Position numbers and translations under genes: made by a program. Below are positions 24,824 to 33,481 of a stretch of 64,000 nt of DNA, in pieces (position 1 is the first letter of the stretch; each line of letters begins with the position of its first letter). The DNA comes from Hymenobacter rigui (lineage in GTDB: Bacteria; Bacteroidota; Bacteroidia; Cytophagales; Hymenobacteraceae). The notes below the pieces were generated by a model. It did no database searches. It was not told where the DNA came from and saw nothing but the letters and a program-made list of their open reading frames with translations. The stretch is from the NCBI RefSeq assembly GCF_003944715.1, contig NZ_RWIT01000005.1, forward strand, positions 1 to 64,000, in the 5' to 3' direction.

Positions 24824-25486
24824 TTATTTGACGTTCTGCGGTGCGCGAAGCAAAGGCTTCGCGCTACGGCCGGGCCGCAGCCAGCCGGTAGCCAGTTCCC
24901 AGAGGCAGGTGAGCAGCAGGCCCAAGGCAGCCCCGGCCACCACGTCGCTAAGCCAGTGATACTCCAGCACCACCCGGCCCAGGCACACCAGCCCCAGCCA
25001 GCCCAGCAGCCAAGGCCGCGCCCTGGGAAACCGCAGGGCCCACGGCAGCAGCAGCCCCGCCGTACCGGCCGCGTGCCCCGAAGGAAACGCATCAAACTGC
25101 CCCGCTGACTGCCAGAAATCCGCGTTGGCAGCTAAGTGCCCGAACACCTGCCACGGCCGGGGCCGGTGGAAATACGCAGCCAGCAGGTTGCGCAGTCCCT
25201 GGCTGCTAATCATTGTCAGCAAAGCCACCAGCCAGATGGTGCAGTGGGGCCAGCGCCGCAGCCGGGCCACCGCAAACAGCAGCAGCAGCGCCGGCCACAG
25301 CCACAATGGTAGCAGCGGGGCGGTGGCCGCATCGTGCGCCTGCATGAAGCCCGCAAAAAACGGCCGCAGCGGCGCGCCGTGCTGGTGCAGCAGCCCGGCC
25401 AACGGCTCGTCCACGGTTAGGATCAGTAGCAGAATGAGCGGCACTGAGGCCAATGTGATGAGTAATAACCGCAGATATAGTCGCAT
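24824..25486 (-). CDS. PAP2-superfamily membrane phosphatase
   Basis: A 220-residue third PAP2-type phosphatase in the window. Motif 1 is a close variant (LLAAYFHRPRP, lacking the initial Lys at the canonical place), motif 2 is PSGHAAG and motif 3 is GRVVLEYHWLSDVVAG (H and D kept). Helices fill the rest. ATG 25486 (MRLYLRLL) is preferred over one seven codons upstream. It lies 146 nt upstream of the small TM/symporter pair on the same strand and within the segment bounded by the two inverted repeat copies. Confidence 0.8.
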   Translation of the reverse strand: MRLYLRLLLITLASVPLILLLILTVDEPLAGLLHQHGAPLRPFFAGFMQAHDAATAPLLPLWLWPALLLLFAVARLRRWPHCTIWLVALLTMISSQGLRNLLAAYFHRPRPWQVFGHLAANADFWQSAGQFDAFPSGHAAGTAGLLLPWALRFPRARPWLLGWLGLVCLGRVVLEYHWLSDVVAGAALGLLLTCLWELATGWLRPGRSAKPLLRAPQNVK

Positions 25487-25521
25487 AGGAGCACTGTAAC
25501 TTGACACGTGAGTTAGAGCCA

Positions 25522-25665
25522 GAAACTAGTTCCCCTCCTTGGAAAGGAGGGGTTAGGGGTGGTTGATGAACGCTGGAACGATACTAGAGCTAGTTCTAAA
25601 ATCCGTTCTAACGCGAGGTCAACCACCCCTAGCCCCTCCTTTCCAAGGAGGGGAACTAGCTTTCT
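25522..25665. repeat. Palindromic intergenic repeat, copy B (inverted relative to A)
   Basis: Arms of about 45 nt (25522-25566 and 25619-25665) with one mismatch and one indel. The core 25567-25618 is the reverse complement of the copy A core for about 33 nt (cctcgcgttagaacgg... in copy A). The two copies therefore flank the 22.86-25.49 kb segment in opposite orientation. Confidence 0.85.
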
Positions 25666-25714
25666 AGCTTTAGCCCGCAGCCTGAAATAGGGAGTCTGGT
25701 TTCAAAGCTGCGCG

Positions 25715-28252
25715 CTACTTGCCCAACGACACCATATTGGTCAGTATGCGGTAGGCACCGGGGACGCCGGCGGGCAGCTCGCGGAACAGCGAGAGGCCGG
25801 TGTAGATGTAATGGCCTTTGCCGTAATCGGCTACCAGGATGGCGCTTTGCTTGGCTGTTTCGCCGGGGTCCTGGCTGCTCAGCACGGTTTGGTACTTGGG
25901 GTCCCACTGGCTGGGGTAGTAGAGGCCCTGCTCCTGCACCCAGCCTTCAAAATCCTTGCTCGTGATTTTGTTGGGCGTGTTGAGCAACGGCTGGCCGGGG
26001 TTGAGGAAGGTGACGGGGGCGTTTTCCACCGTCACCCGGTCGGTGCTGAGGGTGAGCGGGTACGGGCCAATTTGCGGCAGCACGGTGCCGCGGTTCACCA
26101 CGTACTGCACCACCAGGTTGCCGCCCTGCTCCACATACTTCAGCAGCGTGGGCTGCAGGGTTTTGAGGCGGTCCAGGGTATTGTAGGCGCGCACGCCCAG
26201 CACCACGGCATCGAAGCGGCGCAGATTCTGGTCGGTGATGTCCTCGGGCTTGAGCAGGGTAACGGTGTAGCCAATCTGGCGCAACGCGTCGGGCACCTCG
26301 TCGCCAGCCCCCATCAGGTAGCCGATTTCCTGGCCTTTGCGCCGCAGGTCCAGCTTCACCAGCGGGGCCACGGCTTCGGGGAACAGGGTTTGGGTGGGAA
26401 TGTGGGAGTAGGCAATGGTCTGGTAGCCGCGCGAGTAGGCCTGCCCATCCACGGTAGCCACGGCCCGCAGCTCCGATTTGCCTTCCGCGGCACCCGCGCC
26501 GGGCTGCACCCGGAACTGCACGGTCTGCTCGGCATCTTTGGCAGCCAGCTCGAAGGGGATGCTGGCGGGCTCGGCGGTCCAGCCTTTGGGCAGGCTCAGG
26601 GCCAGGGTGCCTTTCACGCCCGCCTTGCCGGCCCGCAGCGTCACGGGCACCGTTTTGGGCTGGTTATCGGCAAACACGTAAGCCCGCCCGCCGATGTTTA
26701 CGGCCACTGGCGGCACCACCGTCAGCGGGCGGTACTTCTCCCCTTCCACCGGGTCGGTGCTCTTGTATTGGACTGGGATATATAAGGTTAATAACTGACC
26801 TTCAATTGTAAGCTGAATTTTAGTAGTTGCTGCACTTAGCTCTGGCTGACCACGGTCAATTTGATTAGCCACTGTATACATGCCGACGGAGCCTTTCTCG
26901 TATAGCCAGTATGGTGCGCTTATTGGTGTTCTTACTGGTAATACAGCCCTTTTACGAAAGGAAAATAATTGATTAGGTAGAAGTATCTTACTGATTGTAG
27001 TATCCGCATCAATTTTACCACCTGTGGTTAAGACACCGAGAGAAGACAACCCAATCTTTATGTTACGGCTTATAATATTTACTGTCAAAGAGGAGGTTTG
27101 TCCGGGAGAAGTTTCAGACTCAAGGGCAACAACTTCCACATACAACCCCAAACAAGCTTGAATCAAGGCATCTATTGCTTTTAGTTTCTCTTGTCGCCAG
27201 AAGTTCAAATAACGCTGCTCCTCTTCTTTTGAGGGAAAAGGTATTTTATTCATCGCCAATTCTATTGCCTGCAGCCCCGCCACACTCGCCGACGGATTAG
27301 CTGGATCGTACTTGCGGATTACCTCGTCAATCATCTTGCCCACGGCTGCGCCGCCGGGCACCCGGTTCCAGGTCATATCCACGCCGTCGAACAGGTCGGT
27401 TTTGGCGGGCTCGCCTTTCAGCAGCTGGAAATACTCTGGGGCCTCGCCGCGCTGAGCGCTGCTGCCGAAGCCCTGGCTGCGGTGCTGGGAGCGGCTGCGG
27501 GCGGCAATTTCGCCGTAGCTCTGGCCCAGCAGCGGGTTGAAGCCACCGGCATCGAGCTTGAAGTACTGGCTCATGTCCTCGCCGGCTTTCACGAAGAAGC
27601 TGCCGGTATTCCACAGCAGGCGCTTGGCCTGCCAGGGCTGCACGTATTGGAGCTGCTCGGGGAAGCGCTTGGGGTCGGCGGCGGCCGAGAAGGCCTCGAT
27701 GGCCAGCATGGCCGAGGCCGTGTGGTGACCGTGGCCGGCCCGGGCATCGGGCGGGAAGCGGGTAATCATGACGTCGGGACGGCGCTGACGGATCACCCAC
27801 ACCATATCGGCCAGCACCTGCTCCTTATCCCAGATGGTGAAGGTTTCCTCAGGTGTTTTGCTGAAGCCGAAGTCGTTGGCGCGGGTGAAGAACTGCCGGC
27901 CCCCATCGATGCGGCGGGCCGCCAGCAGCTCCTGCGTCCGGATGACGCCCAGCCCCTCGCGCAGCTCCGGGCCGATGAGGTTCTGGCCCCCGTCGCCGCG
28001 GGTGCAGCTGAGGTAGCCGGTTTCCACCAGGCGGCCGTTGGCCAGGTAGGCAATCAGGCGGGTGTTCTCGTCATCGGGGTGGGCGGCCACGTACAGGGCC
28101 GAGCCCAGCACGTTCAGCTTCTTCAGCCCTAGCAGAATCTCCGACGACGACCAGGTTTTGGGGGCCTGGGCGTGGGCTTTGGGAATTGAAAATTGAAAAT
28201 TGAAAATTAAAAGTGCCGTGAGGGCAGCGCGGAGAGCAGGACGAAGGGGCAT
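25715..28252 (-). CDS. PIG-L/LmbE-type deacetylase with C-terminal ThuA/GATase-like domain
   Basis: An 845-residue exported protein. A signal peptide (residues 1-29) is followed by a LmbE-type N-acetylglucosaminyl deacetylase domain: AHPDDE (about 57-62, zinc ligands His58 and Asp61), then GHGHHTAS. Beta-rich middle domains follow (NPCBM-associated-like, about 400-640), and the C-terminus (about 650-840) resembles a glutamine amidotransferase-like/ThuA fold (AVVLGVRAYNTLDRLKTLQPTLLKYVEQGG). Two oddities: three AATTGAA repeats code part of the signal peptide (28184-28211), and 26770-27270 is AT-rich (24/60 G+C at 27061-27120 against 42/60 at 27421-27480). Start ATG 28252. Confidence 0.85.
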   Translation of the reverse strand: MPLRPALRAALTALLIFNFQFSIPKAHAQAPKTWSSSEILLGLKKLNVLGSALYVAAHPDDENTRLIAYLANGRLVETGYLSCTRGDGGQNLIGPELREGLGVIRTQELLAARRIDGGRQFFTRANDFGFSKTPEETFTIWDKEQVLADMVWVIRQRRPDVMITRFPPDARAGHGHHTASAMLAIEAFSAAADPKRFPEQLQYVQPWQAKRLLWNTGSFFVKAGEDMSQYFKLDAGGFNPLLGQSYGEIAARSRSQHRSQGFGSSAQRGEAPEYFQLLKGEPAKTDLFDGVDMTWNRVPGGAAVGKMIDEVIRKYDPANPSASVAGLQAIELAMNKIPFPSKEEEQRYLNFWRQEKLKAIDALIQACLGLYVEVVALESETSPGQTSSLTVNIISRNIKIGLSSLGVLTTGGKIDADTTISKILLPNQLFSFRKRAVLPVRTPISAPYWLYEKGSVGMYTVANQIDRGQPELSAATTKIQLTIEGQLLTLYIPVQYKSTDPVEGEKYRPLTVVPPVAVNIGGRAYVFADNQPKTVPVTLRAGKAGVKGTLALSLPKGWTAEPASIPFELAAKDAEQTVQFRVQPGAGAAEGKSELRAVATVDGQAYSRGYQTIAYSHIPTQTLFPEAVAPLVKLDLRRKGQEIGYLMGAGDEVPDALRQIGYTVTLLKPEDITDQNLRRFDAVVLGVRAYNTLDRLKTLQPTLLKYVEQGGNLVVQYVVNRGTVLPQIGPYPLTLSTDRVTVENAPVTFLNPGQPLLNTPNKITSKDFEGWVQEQGLYYPSQWDPKYQTVLSSQDPGETAKQSAILVADYGKGHYIYTGLSLFRELPAGVPGAYRILTNMVSLGK
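28184..28211. repeat. Heptamer array (AATTGAA) inside a coding region
   Basis: Three perfect AATTGAA copies at 28184-28204, then AATTAAA. It lies within the signal-peptide codons of the PIG-L gene (IFNFQFSI). Confidence 0.7.
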
Positions 28253-28587
28253 GGAACAGGGCAGTTGAGGGAGCCGGGCGGTAAAGATAGGCGGCCTGGG
28301 CGGGAGGTTGCAGGCCATGGCCGCTACAACCGCCAAACTCCTGCAACCTCCCACTCATACCTGCACTTGCGGCCTGAAGCATCTCATCATGTAGCATAAT
28401 GGCGCTGCTACAGCGCTGCAGCCCTACTACAATTTCAACACATCCGCACGGCACTGACAAGATAAACTCGTCTGCTTCGGCAACGATTCTTAGGTAGCCT
28501 TCGTCAGTACTCTACATTTTCGGCGTGCTTATTGTCGCGGACCGATTCTGCTTTCTTACTCGTTTCTGCTCCTGATTTTCCTTTCGC
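28253..28587. other. Divergent intergenic region
   Basis: 335 nt between divergent genes. It contains a stem from gggaggttgcagg (28304-28316) to cctgcaacctccc (about 28341-28353), a short stem around 28400-28430, and the likely promoter area of the subtilase gene (CTTTCG just before ATG 28588). No RNA gene or other feature was recognised. Confidence 0.5.
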
Positions 28588-30234
28588 ATGGCATTTCCCC
28601 TCCCCTCCCGGCTGCGGCTGCTGGGTCTTTCGTTGCTGTTTCCGGTGCTGGTTTCGGCCCAGACTACGCCCCCGGCTTCTCCTTCGCCAGCTCCGGCGGC
28701 CCCGGCCTCCCCCCAATGGTACCTGCTCGATGCTCAGCAGGATGGCGGGGTAATGGGCATCAGCGCAAACCGGGCGTACCGGGAGCTGCTGCGGGATAAG
28801 GTATCTACGCCGGTGCTGGTAGCCGTTATTGACGCCGGCATCGACACGGCCCACGCCGACCTGAAGCGCATCATGTGGCACAACCCCCGGGAAATAGCCG
28901 GCAATGGCGTAGATGACGACAAAAACGGCTACACCGACGACGTATGGGGCTGGAACTTCCTGGGTGGCCCCGATGGCCGCAACATCAACCAGGAAGCCCT
29001 GGAAGAAACCCGCCTGCTGGCCCGCCTGAAACCGTTGTACCAGGGCAAAACCCGCACCGCAGTACCGGCAGCCAAGCGCCCGGAGTACGACCTGTATGTG
29101 AAGGTGAAAAAGGCCTACGATGATAAGGTGAAGGAGAATACCCAACGCTTGCAGGAGTATGGCCAGGCCTACGCCGAAAATGCGCAGGGCGCTGAAGGCC
29201 TTAAGCAAACCCTGGGCGTATCCCGGCTGGATACGGCCACCCTGCGCAACCCGCCCACCCAGGATGCGGAGCTGCGCCAGGTAACCCGGGGCCTGTACCA
29301 GACGCTCCTCCAGACGGGCTTTGCTTCCTTGGATGATGTGCTGATGGAAATGAAAAAGGGCCTGCAGGAAACCAAGGACCAGATGGACTACGGCCTCAAC
29401 CTGAGCTACAACCCTCGCCCCATTGTGGGTGACCGGCCAGACGACGTGAAGCAGCGCGACTACGGCAACCGGGACGTAGCCGGCCCCGACCCCATGCACG
29501 GCACCCACGTAGCCGGCATCATCGGGGCCGACCGGGAAAACAACGCGGGCATTCTGGGCGTAGCGCCCAACGTGCAGATTATGTCGGTACGGGCTATTCC
29601 GGACGGGGATGAGCGGGACAAGGACGTGGCCAATGCCATCCGCTACGCCGTGGACAACGGGGCCCAGATTATCAATATGAGCTTCGGCAAGTACTTCTCG
29701 CCCCAGCGCCCGGCCGTGGAGGAAGCCATCCGCTATGCCAATACCAAAGGCGTGCTGCTCATCCATTCCGCCGGCAACGAAAACAACAACCTAGACCAGG
29801 TAACGCAGTATCCTTCCCCCACCTTCCAGAACGGCCAGTCCGTTCCGAACATGATAACCGTAGGAGCCTCGGCCAGCACCAACGATGAAACCCTGGCCGC
29901 CGACTTCTCCAACTACGGCAAGCTGCGGGTGGATGTGTTTGCCCCCGGCAACCAGATTTACTCTACCCTGCCCGGCAGCAAATACGGCAACCTCAGCGGC
30001 ACCAGCATGGCCTCGCCGGTGGTTACGGGCATTGCGGCTACCCTCAAATCGTACTTTCCACAGCTGACGGCGGCGCAGCTTAAGCGCCTTATTCTGGAGT
30101 CGGCCCAGCCCATCCATACCAAAGTGCGGCAGCCCGGCAGCAACAAGCTCGTGGACTTCTCTACCCTATCGCGCACGGGCGGCATCGTGAACCTGTACCG
30201 GGCCGTGCAGCTGGCCCAGCAACCCATGCCGTAG
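28588..30234 (+). CDS. S8-family (subtilisin-like) serine peptidase with long Asp-His insert
   Basis: A 548-residue secreted protease. The signal peptide ends near VSAQ. The catalytic triad is Asp82 (VAVIDAGIDTAHADL), His304 (HGTHVAGIIGAD) and Ser473 (GTSMASPVVTGIA); the oxyanion Asn is in SAGNENNN. About 220 residues separate Asp and His, far more than the 30-40 of subtilisin; the insert (about 130-290) is charged and helical (LYVKVKKAYDDKVKENTQRLQEY...). This arrangement is known from Bacteroidota S8 peptidases. No T9SS sorting domain is seen at the C-terminus. Confidence 0.92.
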   Translation: MAFPLPSRLRLLGLSLLFPVLVSAQTTPPASPSPAPAAPASPQWYLLDAQQDGGVMGISANRAYRELLRDKVSTPVLVAVIDAGIDTAHADLKRIMWHNPREIAGNGVDDDKNGYTDDVWGWNFLGGPDGRNINQEALEETRLLARLKPLYQGKTRTAVPAAKRPEYDLYVKVKKAYDDKVKENTQRLQEYGQAYAENAQGAEGLKQTLGVSRLDTATLRNPPTQDAELRQVTRGLYQTLLQTGFASLDDVLMEMKKGLQETKDQMDYGLNLSYNPRPIVGDRPDDVKQRDYGNRDVAGPDPMHGTHVAGIIGADRENNAGILGVAPNVQIMSVRAIPDGDERDKDVANAIRYAVDNGAQIINMSFGKYFSPQRPAVEEAIRYANTKGVLLIHSAGNENNNLDQVTQYPSPTFQNGQSVPNMITVGASASTNDETLAADFSNYGKLRVDVFAPGNQIYSTLPGSKYGNLSGTSMASPVVTGIAATLKSYFPQLTAAQLKRLILESAQPIHTKVRQPGSNKLVDFSTLSRTGGIVNLYRAVQLAQQPMP

Positions 30235-30254
30235 CCGCTGTTTTTCGCTGCCGA

Positions 30255-30315
30255 CGCAACTCTGCCCCCGTTACTGAGTCCGTAAAACAGGACCAGTGGC
30301 GGGGGCAGAGTTGCG
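30255..30315. terminator. Hairpin after the subtilase gene
   Basis: cgcaactctgcccccg...ttactg pairs with cagtgg...cgggggcagagttgcg (arms of about 21 nt) across a 17-nt loop. It lies 20 nt past the stop. There is no T tract, so it may be a terminator acting with Rho or a pausing/stability element. Confidence 0.5.
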
Positions 30316-30389
30316 TGGGTCGGGGTTCCGGCCGGGCTCAACTATCCGAAGCCGCTGGCGTACGTTCTTCTGCACCCGTAGCCCTGCTT

Positions 30390-31349
30390 ATGCTCATACC
30401 CCAACTCATGTTCCTCCGAAAAATGCGTCCAGCTACCACACCGCCCACGTCTTCACCAGCTCCCATCGTTCCTCCGCCCGTGCACGACCGGGGCTGGTGG
30501 CGGCGGCAGATTGTGAATACGCTGCTGATGGTAACGGGCGTAATGTCGGCGGGCTTTGGGCTGGAAAGCTTTCTGCTGCCGGGTGGCTTCCTGGATGGCG
30601 GCGTAACGGGTATTTCACTGCTGCTGGTACAGGTGTTTGGCCTGCCGCTGCCCGTGCTCATTGTGGTGCTCAATGTGCCCTTCGTGTTTATGGCCTGGCG
30701 GCAGCTCGACCCCGGCGTGGCCATCCGGACGCTCATTGGCATTGTTGCGCTGGCCATTGTGCTGGCCGTGTTTCCCTTCCCCATCATCACCCAGGATAAG
30801 CTGCTGGTTTCCGTATTCGGCGGATTCTTTCTGGGAGCGGGCATTGGTATGGCCATGCGCGGCGGCGGCGTGCTCGATGGCACTGAAATCATGGCCATTT
30901 ACCTGAGCAAAAAGTCCAGCATGACCATTGGGGACATCGTGCTGGTATTCAACATTCTTATTTTTGGGGTAGCGGCCTATATTCTGTCCATCGAAACGGC
31001 CCTGTACTCCATTCTGGCCTACCTGGCTGCCGCCAAAACCATTGATTTTGTAATCGACGGTCTGGAAGAATACACCGGCGTCACCATCATGTCGGGTCAG
31101 GCTGATGCCATCCGGCGCATGATTACCGAGAAGCTGGGCCGGGGTGCCACCGTATACAGCGGCAAAGGCGGTTATGGCACCCACGGCCACCAGCCCAATG
31201 CCATTGATATTGTATTCACGGTCATCACCCGTCTGGAGCTTACCCAGCTTAAAACCGAGGTAGAGCTTCTGGACCCCAACGCCTTCATGGTGATGCACAG
31301 CGTGAAGGAAACCAAAGGCGGCATGATCAAGAAACGTCCCTTGCACTAG
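30390..31349 (+). CDS. YitT-family membrane protein (DUF161/DUF2179)
   Basis: A 319-residue protein with about six TM helices and a C-terminal cytoplasmic DUF2179 domain. The family has the signature SAGFGLESFLLPGGFLDGGVTGISLLL and the late segment RGATVYSGKGGYGTHGHQPNAIDIVFTVITRLELTQLKTEVELLDPNAFM. No biochemical role is established; members have been proposed to be transporters. The start is uncertain: in-frame ATGs at 30390, 30408 and 30423 all precede a Pro-rich stretch and the first TM helix. It follows the hairpin at 30255-30315. Confidence 0.85.
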   Translation: MLIPQLMFLRKMRPATTPPTSSPAPIVPPPVHDRGWWRRQIVNTLLMVTGVMSAGFGLESFLLPGGFLDGGVTGISLLLVQVFGLPLPVLIVVLNVPFVFMAWRQLDPGVAIRTLIGIVALAIVLAVFPFPIITQDKLLVSVFGGFFLGAGIGMAMRGGGVLDGTEIMAIYLSKKSSMTIGDIVLVFNILIFGVAAYILSIETALYSILAYLAAAKTIDFVIDGLEEYTGVTIMSGQADAIRRMITEKLGRGATVYSGKGGYGTHGHQPNAIDIVFTVITRLELTQLKTEVELLDPNAFMVMHSVKETKGGMIKKRPLH

Positions 31350-31351
31350 CC

Positions 31352-31448
31352 GTGAATGGGTGAATGAAGAGATGGGAGAATAGTTGACTACCCATTGATG
31401 CTGCAGCTGTCATCCGGCACCTTATCCCTTCATTCAACATTTTTCCAT
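31352..31448. repeat. Palindromic octamer array (GTGAATGG / TCATTCAA)
   Basis: The left arm at 31352-31383 has four 8-mers: GTGAATGG, GTGAATGA, AGAGATGG, GAGAATAG. The right part at about 31417-31444 has TTATCCCT, TCATTCAA, CATTTTTC. It begins 2 nt after the YitT stop and runs up to the MOSC promoter. It is more degenerate than the heptamer arrays. Confidence 0.55.
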
Positions 31449-31457
31449 CTTTGCAGC

Positions 31458-32288
31458 ATGGCTGCTCCCTTCCTGCTCTCCGACCTCTACATCTATCCGG
31501 TAAAATCCCTCGGCGGCATCCGCCTCACAGAGGCGCACATTGAGCCCCGCGGCCTGCGCCACGACCGGCGGTGGCTGATTGTGGATGAGAAAAACCGGTT
31601 CATGACGCAGCGGCAGACGGCCGCCATGGCTCACCTGAAAGTATCACCGGCCTACAACGGCTTCCTGCTCAGCCACCAGCAACGCCCCGAGCTGCTGCCC
31701 CTGTACGTTCCGTTTGCTGCCACGCCCGAGAAAACCCTGTTTGTCACCATCTGGGATGATATGGTATTTGCCTGGCGGGCCAAACCCGAGTGTGACGAAT
31801 GGCTCAGTGAAGCCCTGGGTCAGCCCTGCAAGCTGGTGTACATGTCGGATATGGTGCGGCGCGACGTAGAGCCCGAGCGTAACCCCGAGGGCCAGCTGGT
31901 GAGCTTTGCCGATGGCTACCCCTTCCTGCTTATCGGGCAGGAGTCTCTAGCCGATTTGAACGCCCGGCTGGCCACGCCCGTGGGCATGGAGCGGTTCCGG
32001 CCGAACCTCGTGTTCAGCGGGGGTGAACCATTTGCCGAAGATGGCTGGGAGCAGTTCACCATCGGCGACGCAACCTTCCGGGCCGTGCGCGGCTGCGGCC
32101 GGTGCGTCCTCACCACCATTGACCCCGCCACCGCCCAGAAAAGCCCGCAGGGTGAGCCGCTACGCACCCTGGCCGGTTACCGCACCGAGGACAGCAAAGT
32201 GCTGTTCGGCCAGAATGTTACCGGCCCCGGCCGTGGCACCTTACGTGTTGGCGACCAAGTACATATCATTATCCGAAAAAATCAGTAG
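31458..32288 (+). CDS. MOSC-domain protein (mARC/YcbX-like)
   Basis: A 276-residue protein with an N-terminal MOSC beta-barrel (LLSDLYIYPVKSLGGIRLTEAHIEPRGLRHDRRWLIVDEKNRFMTQR) and a C-terminal MOSC domain containing FRPNLVFSGGEPFAEDGWEQFTIGDATFRAVRGCGRCVLTTIDPATA. The Cys in GCGRCVLTT is the likely molybdenum ligand as in mARC and YcbX, which reduce N-hydroxylated compounds. ATG 31458 is used because CATCTTTG, close to the -7 consensus, ends 5 nt upstream and would give a leaderless or nearly leaderless mRNA. No redox partner gene is adjacent. Confidence 0.85.
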   Translation: MAAPFLLSDLYIYPVKSLGGIRLTEAHIEPRGLRHDRRWLIVDEKNRFMTQRQTAAMAHLKVSPAYNGFLLSHQQRPELLPLYVPFAATPEKTLFVTIWDDMVFAWRAKPECDEWLSEALGQPCKLVYMSDMVRRDVEPERNPEGQLVSFADGYPFLLIGQESLADLNARLATPVGMERFRPNLVFSGGEPFAEDGWEQFTIGDATFRAVRGCGRCVLTTIDPATAQKSPQGEPLRTLAGYRTEDSKVLFGQNVTGPGRGTLRVGDQVHIIIRKNQ

Positions 32289-32577
32289 CCCGCAATTGCT
32301 ATCTACAGCTACGTCCACGCGCAGGTAGCCAGATTGTTATTTCCGCACTTGAGAGGCCTTTACGGAAGCATTATCTTATACACCTGTCAATCAAAACAGC
32401 TAAAGTTTAGCAAAATGATAATTGTGTTTTGCCAAGCTCAACAGAATCGTATATTTTTACCGGATCAATTGAATCTTGTTTAATACAAACTCAATGAATA
32501 GTAGCTGCTATTCCCACGGTCTGTTTTGGGGCAGCGGCGTATTCTTGTAGTTCTGCTCGTTCTATCAGTCCCGCTTC

Positions 32578-33384
32578 ATGCCCGCAACACATCGTTTATT
32601 CACGTCCTTTCTGGCATTGCTGCTTGCCTTTGTGTTGCCGGTGCTTGCACAGGCAGAAGACAACAACGCGCTGCAGCTGCTTCAGGAGCCCTGGAATGAG
32701 CTGTTGCAGCACCACGTCACTACCGATGGACGCCTGGATTACGAAGGCCTGCAGGAGGATGAAGACAAGCTGCTGGGCTACCTCCAGAGTCTGCGCAAAG
32801 TGAAACCCGACCCGCAGTCCTGGAGCGCCAACGATACGAAGGCCTTCTGGCTGAACACCTACAACGCGGCAGCAGCCTACCTGATTGTAGGCTACTACCC
32901 GGTAGCCAGCATCAATGATATCCGGGTGAAAGTAGTAGGCGGCCAGAAGTCGCCCTGGGAAGCGCCAGTGGTGAATGTAGGCGGCCAGATGTACTCGCTG
33001 AATCAGATTGAGCGGGAAATGCTGCGCAACCAGTTTCATGATGCCCGGGTACACTTCGGGCTGATGAACGGCGCGGCTTCCTCGCCCGCCGTACTGGCCG
33101 AAGCCTACGATGGGCAACGCCTGGACCAGCAGCTGGATGCCCAGGCCCGGCGCTTCCTCAACGACCCCACTTTCAACCAGCTCACTCCGCAGCATGTGCA
33201 GCTTTCGGGGCTGTTTGAGGCCTATGGCACTGAGTTTGGCAGCGAAGCACAGCTGCTGGAGTTTGTGAATCGCTACGCCCGCGTACCCGTGCTACCAACC
33301 GCCAAAGTGGAGTATCTATCCTTCAGCTGGGCTCTGAATGACCGTACCGGTCTGAGCAACTCCCAGGCTTTGGGCAAGCACTAA
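32578..33384 (+). CDS. DUF547-domain exported protein
   Basis: A 268-residue protein with a signal peptide (ending VLAQAED). The DUF547 core includes WNELLQHHVTTDGRLDYEGLQ, KAFWLNTYNAAAAYLIVGYYP, INDI, NQIEREMLRNQFHDARVHFGLMNGAASSP and a family-typical C-terminal F-x-Y...LNDR. Function is unknown across the family, although it is widespread in Bacteroidota and plants. It follows a 289-nt gap with a TATTCTTG box at about 32540. A terminator at 33408-33449 follows it. Confidence 0.85.
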   Translation: MPATHRLFTSFLALLLAFVLPVLAQAEDNNALQLLQEPWNELLQHHVTTDGRLDYEGLQEDEDKLLGYLQSLRKVKPDPQSWSANDTKAFWLNTYNAAAAYLIVGYYPVASINDIRVKVVGGQKSPWEAPVVNVGGQMYSLNQIEREMLRNQFHDARVHFGLMNGAASSPAVLAEAYDGQRLDQQLDAQARRFLNDPTFNQLTPQHVQLSGLFEAYGTEFGSEAQLLEFVNRYARVPVLPTAKVEYLSFSWALNDRTGLSNSQALGKH

Positions 33385-33407
33385 TACAAAATCCGGAACC
33401 TGGCCAA

Positions 33408-33449
33408 CCCGCGCCCCGTACCGCCTAGCGGTGTGGGGCGCGGGCTTTT
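33408..33449 (+). terminator. Rho-independent terminator
   Basis: A 17-bp stem (cccgcgccccgtaccgc with gcggtgtggggcgcggg) followed by CTTTT, 24 nt past the DUF547 stop. Confidence 0.8.
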
Positions 33450-33481
33450 CCGGCTGCACACCAACCTCCCCTATTGAAGCT

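Noticed and set aside
28504-29766. 420-codon minus-strand frame opposite the subtilase
   Set aside because: The plus-strand gene has a full catalytic triad; the minus frame has no domain and starts without a promoter.
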